In this document: positions 12,260 through 22,563 of the stretch, in pieces | Layout of the letters: every line of letters begins with the position of its first letter | Numbering within the stretch: position 1 is the first letter of the stretch | Assembly (NCBI GenBank): GCA_005765155.1 | Contig: VCCP01000004.1 | Coordinates: 2,790,001-2,854,000, forward strand | DNA length: 64,000 nucleotides | Reading direction: 5' to 3' | DNA from: Zelopaecilomyces penicillatus | Taxonomy: Eukaryota > Ascomycota > Sordariomycetes > Hypocreales > Pseudodiploosporaceae | Made by a program: the position numbers and the translations under genes | The notes under the pieces: model-generated | Database searches by the model: none | What the model was told of the DNA's origin: nothing | What the model saw: the letters and a program-made list of their open reading frames with translations, nothing else

Positions 12260-12861
12260 ATGTCTGACAGCAGCAAGCCCTCCACTCTTCAGTCTTACGT
12301 GGACTCTGCCACTGGCGCTGTTCAAAATGCCATCGGCAACTTGACTGGCAATACTGGTGACCAGGCCAAGGGCGAACTCCGACAGGACAAAGCTGAGGCC
12401 GAGTATGAAGCTTCACAGGCTGCTGCCAAGCTTCCAGGTGCCACCGTTTCCAGCACAGGAGCTGTCGCCAAGGACGACCCCAACCGAACTGAAGGCTCGT
12501 GGAATCAGACTGTGGGCTCTGCTAAAGAAGCCGTGGGTGGTCTCATCGGCAACGAGGTAGGTTTCTTCCATCTGTTCTCGTCCCATGCTTGCACAGCACA
12601 GCTTCTAACAGTTCCCAGTCATTGAAGTCCGCTGGCCGCCAGCAAAACCTCGAGGGCCAACAGCAGGAGGCTAAGGGCCAGATTAGCGACTACGGTTCTG
12701 GTATTGCCAGCCGTGCTCAGGGTGTCGTGGGTGGTGCTGTAGCCGGTCTCACCGGTGACAAGGAGGGCCAGGCACACTATGAGAAGATGCACGATGAGGG
12801 CAAGGCTTTGCAGCGTGGTGCTGAGCATGACATTCAGAAACAGGCTGAAGCCAATCAGTGA
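12260..12861 (+). CDS. CsbD-like stress protein
   Basis: Exons are 12260-12556 and 12619-12861 with a 62-base intron, giving 179 residues. The protein is hydrophilic, rich in Gly, Ala, Gln and Lys, and has no cysteine, signal peptide or membrane segment. Repeated blocks of the CsbD type are visible: GNLTGNTGDQAKGELRQDKA, then GSWNQTVGSAKEAVGGLIGN, then LEGQQQEAKGQISDYGSG, ending in a block with GLTGDKEGQAHYEKMHDEGK. CsbD is a small bacterial general-stress protein. Fungal relatives are induced by stress, but their biochemical role is not known. The start follows an ACC-ATG context and the TATA box. The gene converges with the MFS transporter. Confidence 0.88.
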
Positions 12862-13212
12862 TTGAGCATCTGTCGCTGGCAAGAACTATCAACAAAGGTC
12901 CTTGTCAAACAACATGGACGGGAGGCTTGTGGCAATGATACCCTGTAATGGCGCTATGGTTTTCATCAATTAGGCATTAGTCTTAAACACGTTTGCTTTG
13001 TCTTTTCAGTTCCATCTCCTTTTCTCTAAATTCATGAGTGTGTGGGAATCTGCATTAATGGTACTGTTCACTTTATCCCTTAACCTGACACCTTGCTTCC
13101 CCATAGTACTTGAGGTGTGTAAACTCGCTTGTGTACGGCTTACATTAGCTGTTATCTCCAGTGATAGGCCAGCCTACTATAGTTGCCCCCTTTTCGTACG
13201 TAAAAGCAACCA
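12862..13212. other. Intergenic between convergent genes
   Basis: Shared 3' region of the CsbD-like gene and the MFS gene. I see nothing beyond ordinary T-rich 3' sequence. Confidence 0.5.
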
Positions 13213-14775
13213 TCATATTTGCCGAAGTATAGCTGATATACTTTCACTACTGGCGATTGCCTGGGTTTTCTGTTCCAGTGCTGGAACCATCCATGTTGTC
13301 AGAAGAGTTCCAAGAGAAAAGACCAGTCCCAGACAGAGTGGCAACCCAAGCCAGCTGTGCAACCCAACATCAAACATCCATCCCATTCCTAACTCGCATC
13401 CTAGCAAGCCTAAGGTTTCTCCTACCGCTAGCGCGCCAAATAGGAACCCTGTGGCCTGCTCGTCCGTGAGAGCGAGAAGCAATGCGCGGCACAAGGTGGG
13501 AGTGCCAGAACTGAGAGCGAAGACGGCCTGTCCCGTAATAACCAAGGCTTCATTTTTAATCATCAAAAGACACAACGATCCGAAAGACGTCAGAACTGTG
13601 CTGGAACGAACCAGAATGCGGTCGCGCTGGAGAGGTGTGTAGTCAGACCTTTTGTTGCAAAGGTGAGATAGTCCAGGGAGAATGATTAGCAAGCTGAGTA
13701 GAGTAACGAAACTGCTCAGAGATACTAGCAGCACGGAACGATCGAGCGGCCAGTCGAATTGTATTGGCATCAGACGTACGAGAATACCTGACTGAACGGT
13801 TGCGACTGAGATCACGAAGACTGCACCGGGAAGGAGATAAATTGCCGGCCGGCTGAAAAGCGTCATCGCGGCTTGCTTGATAGATGATTGGGATTCAGAG
13901 TTGCGATCAAGCTTGGCTGGCCAGGCGGAGCTATTTTGCCGCGTCAGAGTTTCGGGGATGCATAGAACGAGGACCAGCCCTCCCACAAGAATCAAACCGA
14001 GAGAGAAGCAGAGCGGAATCCACACCGATTGTTGTACCATGCGACCTGCGAGAACCGGCCCGAGTAGCTGCGAAACGAGAACAGCACCGACGACCCATTG
14101 GAAAGAAGTTGCTCTAGTGCCGTCAGCACCGACTTCTTTGTCTACATTGGCAATAGGGGTATCTTACCTCTGGGATTTGGGTGTTACATCTGAGACTATG
14201 GTGAAGACCATTGCTTCGGCCACGATTCGACCTCCGCCAAGCAGGAGAACGGCACCTGAGCCCCATAGAGCTTTGATTGGTATTTGCTTCCACCACCAAC
14301 ATACACACATAGCGTACCCCTGAGACAAGAAAAGGCTGAGGATGCTGAAACTGAGAACAGGAACGCGGCCAATGCGATCGGCCATAATGCCTAGAGGCAG
14401 TGCAACTAATGCCCCTTTCATTGTTGCATATTAGTGACCGTTTATAACTATAAACATCTCGAGCTCTATTGGTCACACAAAGACGATCAGAAGTAGAGCA
14501 GAGCTGGGGCTTTACTTACCACCGATGGTGGTTGAAATTGACATGCCAACGTCAATGATGTTTAACTCCCTCTGTACTGGTTTTCCACGACATTCTTCCT
14601 CGGGCAAGAGCTCATCTGACGAGATATTGTAATACTTCTTGCATATAATGTCCTGCATTAATCTGGTGGAAGGAAGGTCACTCAAGGAAAGGCCCAAGTT
14701 GATAACGAAAAGGGTGACGATGAGGAGCGGTAGGATCCACTTCGCCGGAACGGTACAGCAGCTTCTGAAGCTCAT
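13213..14775 (-). CDS. MFS transporter
   Basis: Exons are 14775-14520, 14414-14168 and 14113-13213, introns 105 and 54 bases, giving 467 residues. Hydrophobic segments suit a 12-helix carrier. The first is at about residues 14-34, followed by an external loop with paired cysteines (DIICKKYY and EECRGKPVQ). The signature between helices 2 and 3 is GIMADRIGRVPVL, matching the MFS motif A pattern G-x-x-x-D-R-x-G-R. The C-terminal half begins with VWIPLCFSLG and a long loop with IPETLTRQ. Fungal proteins with this first-loop cysteine pattern are usually annotated as multidrug or metabolite efflux carriers. The substrate is not deducible, and no biosynthetic enzyme lies beside it. Confidence 0.85.
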
Positions 14776-15456
14776 GGCGATGATATCTTCACAACTTCTT
14801 GTTGACGATGTTGAAAGTTTTGAAGGTTGCCATTTTTTGGTCGATTGTTTCTGTAGTTGTTTGCTGCTTGAACTGTTTGAGTGGATCGCTCGGTGAGTGG
14901 TGGCAGCTGCGCGCCAGACGCTGGTGGCCGACTTATTAACATCGTCACTTTTTTCTTTCTTATTGTTTCAAATCTTAAGCATCTTGAATAAAGAGGAGAA
15001 AAAAAAAGGATTTGTTAGAGAACAATAGCCAAGTCGAGTGCATGTGAATAGAGCGAAGCTGCAGATGGACCGTGCTTGATATGCATGCTCGCTCCTATTG
15101 TCATGATGCGGAAGCCAGATTGGGCTCTTTTTGGGGGCATTTTTATGCCTGTGGCTCTTCTTAGTGTTGTTTTTTGGTTGGCTTTGCGTGCATGATTCGC
15201 AACTGCAAAATTATTAGATCCTCAACATGAAGTACTTGGTTGAGCTTCTGTTATTCGTGTACGTGCGTTGGCTGGCAAACCAGCCTCGCGGGTTTTTCTT
15301 GAGGCTAGTACCCTACATTACCATCAGCACAGTTCTGTGTTCCAAAGAGGGTTTATATGGGGTAAGAAACATGGTTAAGTTGGATGGAATTAATCAATCG
15401 TGCTGGATATGGTTACCCGACTTCAGATGCACGTTTGATTGATCCTAATTGATAAT

Positions 15457-15472
15457 AGAGAGAGAGAGAGAG
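15457..15472. repeat. (AG)8 microsatellite
   Basis: Eight uninterrupted AG units in non-coding sequence. Confidence 0.8.
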
Positions 15473-15806
15473 CAGCTTTCGGTCCTTCATGTAATTAATT
15501 GACAGGAAGCAACCCAAAAAGAGACAACTTCTCGACTTGAAAAGTCGTTTACAAGTTACACGTATACAACTGTGCTTGTCTCAACAAAGGGCAGGCACTG
15601 GCATGATGCTCGTTATTAGCTTGATTCTATCATACAAAATCGCGCCAAACTAACATCTTCGCTCCAACTGACATCTTGGGCTTTGATGATGGTGGGCAAC
15701 TGTCAACATTCAGTTGCAAGGGTTTTTCGTAGTCTCATTCATTTAAAGTTACGAACGCATAAAATGAAGTGGAGATTCGTCCAGGGTCCCCCCATGGAGG
15801 GATCAC

Positions 15807-15842
15807 TGAATGGATGGCTGAATGGATGGCTGAATGGATGGC
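15807..15842. repeat. 12-bp tandem repeat, three copies
   Basis: TGAATGGATGGC is present three times without mismatch, followed by a partial degenerate copy. It lies in the gene-poor tract. Confidence 0.85.
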
Positions 15843-18800
15843 TGGATCGCGATTGCGGCCGTTCATTTGACCGATCAGTCGGGAATTGTCCCAAACACCA
15901 AAATTTTCAGCTTTACTTTTTCCATGCTTGCCCATTGCTTTTTCCTTTTCCTAGCTGTGCCTTTCCCCCCTCCTCCTTGCTTTTTTTTTTCTCACCTTCC
16001 TCCCTGCCCCATTTCTATGGTTGATTCTATTTACATTAAAAATAGGTAGCCTGTAAGCAAACTACAAGACGGCAAGGGAATGATCCCGTTGGCCCTGTGG
16101 ATGGTGTATTGTGGGACTTTGGGCCGCAGTCGTACGGCATTCATGTTGGTTACCTATTATTACCTGCCAAGCTATGGCGAATCCTGCACACAGCCGAAGG
16201 AATCGGTGAACAGGGAAGATATTATATTCAGCCATGTAAACAGGCAAATCCATGGGTGTCAACGTTGGTGCCGACCACTTTGTCGATAGCTATACACGGC
16301 ATCAAGAAGAGTCTTCTGGGCACCCAACCATTCCCTACGCATTCCGCACTATCACGTCCTCGCAGTTACCATTGCCCCCAGCTCGGGCCATAGCTTTGTA
16401 TATAATGCACGGATACCATGAATGCCCCTCACTCCCGGCTGCGTTCGGAAGTGGCGCCAGCATTTGCTGGCATCCGGGCCCCGGCAATGAAGTCAGTACC
16501 GAAGTGTGGGATCCCACAGGGCGTTGGATATGAAGTTTGTGTGCTCCGATTGTGCAGCAGTGAGCTTTCAACACGTGTGCCAGGTTATACCATGCATACA
16601 AACTGTGACACCCGTTTTTATGATTGATGGTAGTTTGCGGTTATTGTTTGCCTCAAACGAATCAAGCTATTACATCAGGGACGACGACGTTGGAAAAAAA
16701 GTAAAGCTGGAGTCTGGATTTGGGGGCGGGCTGATTTGGGGGGACTCTGTGTGCGACGTTCGTAGGGGACGGGAACTTGGAAGTGCCGGGTTTGAGACCA
16801 TGCAATCGACCCAACTCCCGACAGCACATATCTGCGCTCCTCGATGCTTCAAGCCACAACCCAGTGTGCAGTTACCGTGAAGACAAGATAGAAAATATGC
16901 GCGCCTGCATTTTTCGTAGGATCTGGAGCTATTCAGCTGTGGAAGCTGCTCTCAGCTCTCCTGTACAGAGGGCGAGGCACGCAATAGCGTGTGAGGCTTT
17001 CGCAACGGATTGGTTAGGTTAAGGCTCCGGTTTCTTGCCCTGGTGGCTCGTAGCGGCTGCGGCTGCAGTTTTCCAAAGCTCCAGTTTGCCATTGGCGCGG
17101 CACGGCTCAAGACGGACCAGAAGACGGACAAGGCCGGTCTGCGCTGCCAAAAAGTCTCGGCCACTTGCTTGTGGACCCCGCGTGGCAACCACCCTCTCTA
17201 CGCAAAAAGCAAAGTGGTGTCGGTCGGGCGTTACGGGTAAGCAAACGTGTGTACAATACATCAAGTAAACCATGCGTGTTTGTAGAACTGTTGGTACAGC
17301 CATCCTAGTCTGAAGATCACTGATCAGCAGCGCCCCTGGGTCTAACACTGTAAGAAACACGAGTTTCGCCAGGTCGTCCCAGGCTGCTAGCCTATATGTA
17401 GAATGTTTGCTTACTGTACGTATCTGAGATTATCAGGGGATCTGCGGCCGGCTCGTTGTGGCGATTGGCAACAGGGTAATAAGGTTATAGACCTGCTCAC
17501 ATAAATACTCACGTGCTCGGGACGGAGACGATATGTTCTCAGTAGGGGACCATGAAACATCGTTTCGAAATGGTCATACATTGTAGTACTATTTTGTAGA
17601 CATAGGTTGGAGAGACGTCATCATCTTCTTTTAGGTTCTGTGTGCTTGCAGCGAGCAGGAGGACACAAAAACAGAAACAAGACCAGCCAACCCTGGCCCT
17701 TGATTTGATGTGATAGACGTGCCAACGTGCATATCTTGTCGCAGTATCGCGTTGTACACATTGGCTGCTCTGTCGTAGGTGTCCATCCCCACAGGCCTCG
17801 TGGGAATCGTGCTTTTGTCTGCCTGTTGTACTTTGGGTCCATGGAGGTGGAACACCAGCCACTATCATGCGTGGATGCCGCTGCTGTCACAATAAGAGAA
17901 CTATCAAGGGATTCGCATGCTTAATTGTAATTCCTTGTTGCTTTGCTTTGTTCCTTTCTGCATTGCGGAGTCTCGAGCATTCGACTGTGACACAGCATAG
18001 CCAACCTATCCACGTCAACCCCCGTGTAATACCTACACCCAAACTGTATAGCAAGCTGCCTGTCCAACGGCCCATTTTCCGAGCTACGCATAGCATTGGA
18101 GAAAAGCCCGCACTCACCCCAGACAAACCCCGACACCAATGCAGAGATTATGGGAGATACGCGACGATAATAAGAATATGACAGGTCGCTGTGCAGGCCG
18201 TTACTTGACAGCCCAGGCTGAAAAGAAGGCCCCCACCAGCGGCTACCTGACGTCGCTCCATCAGCCGTCGCTTCGAAGAATGTGCATAGAAGCAGAATTA
18301 GAGGCGTCTTTTAGGGTTTCTCCAACAAGGTATTCTATTCCGTTCTGTGCTGTGCGCCGTGGGCTTTGGTTTTCCGGGCCGTGGACACGCGATATCATCG
18401 AGCATGTCTTGGCTCGGCGCCGACGTGGGACAGAACAGGCAAATAACATGCCTCTGCCACTGTGCCTGTCTCATAGAAATGTACAGTTAGGAATAGCCAT
18501 GTCTCAGACCCGAAGTCAGCCAGCAAGTAGCCAGGGGTCATGAAAGCGTAGTCCGGGGCTGACCAGTACTATGTAACTCGAACTGGTGCTACGGCCACAA
18601 TGGCGCCCGTTATCGTCGTGCAAGCCGTCGGGTGTCTGCGCTTTTTGCTGTTTTTTTTATCTTGTTGCTTCAGCACCACGTAGTCGGGTAGCAGTAAAAG
18701 CTTCACCGATGCAAGCACGCGAGTAAAAAGCACTCAGATCGATGAGTGATTGGAAGACCCAGCAATGGCGATCGGCAAGTCTGTGCGAGACATGGCATCC

Positions 18801-20059
18801 AAATCATCTTTCCCTCTCTGTCGAGGAGGAGGGAGAGGGTGTCCAGGCACAGGCTTGGTTGAGCCACCAGCAGGGCTGCCAAGGCAATCAGAATAATGGG
18901 CGTGGGGCCGTCAAAGCCACGAGGTCACGATGGACAGGCAGCAATTCGCGGATTCCCGTCGTAAGTGACACACAGACATTGCGCAGAGGTGGGAAGAATA
19001 ATGTCGGTTCGAACTAGGCGCTGCAAGCTAATTCATGCATGCACACCAGTATTACAGGGCACACTGATAATAACGACTTTGATATTCCAGGTTAAGATAT
19101 GGCTTCGAACATCTTTTACACTCTCGTCTTTTTAGACAAGAGATCTGCCTGTTTGCTGACGGGAGCCTTGCGTGCCAAACGTCGTCATCCTCGCATTGGC
19201 GCCGGAGTGGCCACGACCGGATCGCTTCCAATTCTTGATCTCGCGACGAACGGGCTGACGAGAGCGCCAAGTTTGTACGAACCTGCATGCAGGGTGTTAA
19301 TCTGGAAAACGTGCTCCCCGCGCGAGCTACCACACCTCCGGCTGCCGTTGCGTCTTCAACGGGATTGCAAACCGCCTGGGATAATAAAAAGGGATTATAG
19401 TGGCAATGGCGCTGGCGGCGCCGCGAGGTGAGGAAACTCGAAACCATAGTATGCAAGGAGGCGGAGGAGATATTCCGACTCGACGACAATCCCCAGGTGC
19501 TTTCTTCCGCGATGAGCCCATGTGGCGTTATGGGATGCCATGTGGTGGTAGTGGTGGTGCCTTCATGCTGTCTCTCACTGTTGTCTCTTTGTGTCATCTC
19601 TCTGGCGCCTCCTCTCTAGCATCCTCGCTTGAAAGAGAAGATTTGGGATGTCGCATCAAGAGCAGCAGCAACACAAAGAAAACCGCCACCATCACCACCA
19701 CCACCAAAGGCGAAATGGGTGATAATTAGTGCAGGTTGGCTTTCAGTAGCTCTTGCTGTACTTGCGAGCAGCCACAGCTAGCGAGGTCACGACTCACAAC
19801 ACATTGCTGCTATAAAGATAATGCACACAAAAGACCAGAGGCAAACACTCCAAAGCAAACGAATCGCCATGCCTTTTGCCTTTCAATTGGAAACGGCCCG
19901 TTTCTCCCCCCCAGAATCATTAGTGATGAATCTGCACCTGCAATACTCGTAATAGGTGATTTCTGATTCCTCATCGAGGTCGTCAAAGCGTAAATGAAAG
20001 GACACTTTGTCTATCTGTCGGGGCGTTGCTGCCCCGTATCTGGGGGCGGCATACCCACG

Positions 20060-20306
20060 CAACAGGGTGCAAAAAACACCGCCGATACAACAGTGCCTGA
20101 ATATCTGAGATACCTGGTATTACTAGGTAGGTAATTATTTACTTCACTGAGATTGCTATATATTTATAGGTATTGCTAGCGATTTCTAGCGATTTCTGGA
20201 TATTGCTAGAGATCTCTAGAAATTTACAGAGATTTCTACATGTCAGTAAATTTATCAGTTGAAGTCCCTCGGGGTGGTCCCGGCTGTGTTTTTTTGCACC
20301 CTGTTG
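20060..20306. mobile_element. MITE-like element with terminal inverted repeats
   Basis: The left end CAACAGGGTGC plus an A run plus CACCGCCG is matched in reverse complement by the right end (CGGCTGTG, a T run, GCACCCTGTTG). The first 17 bases are identical; over 26 columns there is one length difference in the A run and one mismatch. The element is directly flanked by CCACG on both sides (20055-20059 and 20307-20311), a 5-bp target duplication. It is 247 bp long, AT-rich inside, and has no coding capacity. Internal AGCGATTTCT units repeat around 20178-20200. The superfamily is uncertain, because shorter readings of the ends (GCAACAGG with CAC duplication) are also possible. Confidence 0.7.
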
Positions 20307-22563
20307 CCACGCTACTGGATATCTCGCATAGTAGAATATTATGGAGCAATCGCGACATTAGAAATGTCTGAATGCGTGGCTGTACGTCGTATTGTAGCGA
20401 GGTACTGTCTCGCCTTGTGGCCCTCGGCGCTGCACAAAGGAGGAGAAAATGGAATAAAAACAAGACAAACCACAATTAGTTGTAAAATACATCCACCGTG
20501 CTTTGCATATCTCTAGTCTAGCACGAAGCGCATTAGTCGTGGTTGTGCACGTCCACGTTCATTTGCGCGAGCCCTCGGATGCATACCACTCTGAGGCTAA
20601 TCATCAGTGCCAGTCAAGACAGTTTTAGGAGTTTGTACCTGTATTTAATTAGTACTAAGGTAGCCCCTCTATGATGCCAGCACGTTTTGGTACTAGCTGC
20701 GGCACTCACTTCATTCAAACACTTGGGAGACACTACTGGGACGAAGGAGTATTAATTGCCAGTAGCAGTCCTGTACCTACAATGACAATACAAACGGCAA
20801 GGTGCTTGACCCAGCCTGGGAGGCGCGAGAGTTATCGCAATCGGCCACTGAGAATGCGCCCAAGCTTGCTGCACTTGGCCAAATTGGTGCCCACCACGTC
20901 CACCGTCTGGCATCCCACCAGTCCCCAGGGCCTGTTCCCCAGGCGTCCGTCCCCCAGGCATCCCCAGGGCCTAAGCACTGTCGAGTCGAAATAGGGGTCC
21001 GGACCACAGAGCGGTGCCTGCGCGAGTTCTCCCCCGGCATCCATCCAGCAGCCATCAGATGGAAGCTCTCATTCATCGCCCAGCATTCTTCTTCTTCCGC
21101 CTCTGCTTGGTCCTTGGCCCTGGCATTCACTGCCGCATCCACCTACACCTACTGTAGAGCTGAGCGGCCGGGACCCTGTAAGCCGTGACTTGGTAACATC
21201 TGGTAGCGTGCAGCGCGCACGGCACTAGGCCGCTTTCCAGGCCCCTGTCGCATCGTTTCTGCCCCAAGGGCGCTCAAGCCCCCAGGCGGAACCCCCCCCA
21301 AAGTTGCCAAGTCCACTACTGTACCCCCGTCCCAAGGGTCGCCATCTGGCCCCCCCAGATGAGCCTTGGAGCCCTCCAACCTGGGGGCTCCATTCCCATC
21401 GACCCTCTTCTGCTAGGTACTATAGGTACCACTAGGCGGCGTCGGCGTCGGCTTTGTGTTGGGTGATGTGCACCATGAGTAGTCGGTACTTCCGGATGCT
21501 GCGCTGCACGGGCTTCTCAATGCAGTTTGCTGTATCCACATGGGCCAGTATCGGCACCTTGATTGGTACTCAATACTTGACACCTCCCTCAATCCCAACT
21601 TAGTACCTGGAAATGGTAGGAGTATTTCCCGCTTCCCGACTCGGTAGCGCACTTGCTGTCGCTGGCCGATCCTCCACTGATATCAGGGGCCCAAGCCTGG
21701 GGCAAAAAATCCAGGAGAGTGAGGCTACTCACATTTCTTCTACCTCTCGATTCCGATCTCCTCTTCATCCCCTTCCTCCTCCCTTGGCTACGGGTACGCG
21801 AGAGGTCATTATCGATATCACGGCCACCTCAGTAGTCGTCGCGTGTCTTCTCCCGAACCTTCACACTTCGGCCTGTCTCGCCGTCTCTCCTTCTTGCTTC
21901 TCGTTCGGCGACGACATGACACGGCATTTGCTTCATTCATACTGACTCGTCGAGGTACGTACGTCTCACAATGGCTTGTCATCTCAACCGATCCTGCTTC
22001 CCTGGCCTCTGATATGCTTCCGTCATTGCCACGACTCGTCTGGCGCAATGCGACGACAGGCTCTCCTTCATCATCCTAGTCTCGTCCTTGCTCGTTTGCC
22101 CACAATACCCTTCCATGTTACCTGGATCTCGGACTGTTGCGCCTCAACACTCGATTCTTTAGATACGGCCGCCCCTCCTTGGAGGTTACGCCTGGGTATC
22201 AAAGCCGCGCATCCTCGCATCAACGTCCGATGCATTTTGTCCAACCCTCGTTGTTCTCAGGCCTTGCCCTCGCGGACTCATTGCTGTTGTCATTCTTCTG
22301 GTGTCTTTCGCATGCAATTATACTAATTAAATCCAGTGCTCTCGCCTGAGCCTCTCCTTTACAGCTTTGCTGCCATAATTCGCAGCCTTACCAATTTTCT
22401 CTCGCTGGGACGACTCGTCGAATCATTCATCATCTGATAGGCCACCCAACTTCGCCTGGACGAGCCAAAAAACTAGAATTGCACACGTCGCACTGGGCTC
22501 GAAGTCCACCCAGTGACATAAGAAAACCCCCCCGCTGGTTCATCAACACAACGACCGCAAAAA

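Larger units (their letters stand above)
14776..22563. other. 7.8-kb tract without recognisable genes
   Basis: I found no open frame with a known domain on either strand; the longest frames have no convincing splice partners. The tract holds a GA repeat (15457-15472), a 12-base tandem repeat (15807-15842), a MITE-like element (20060-20306), a short array of imperfect TCCCCAGG units (about 20920-20973) and several TAGGTA words. The last kilobase is CT-rich and resembles a long 5' leader of the gene at 22564. Non-coding transcripts or a lineage-specific gene without recognisable domains cannot be excluded. Confidence 0.6.

Noticed and set aside
12260..14775. Secondary-metabolite or stress cluster around the MFS transporter
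   Set aside because: No synthase, tailoring enzyme or pathway regulator is adjacent; the neighbours are a CsbD-like gene and a gene-poor tract.
19052..19597. 181-codon open frame on the minus strand in the gene-poor tract
   Set aside because: No recognisable motif, and the opposite strand is equally open over part of it; more likely chance in a moderately GC-rich stretch.
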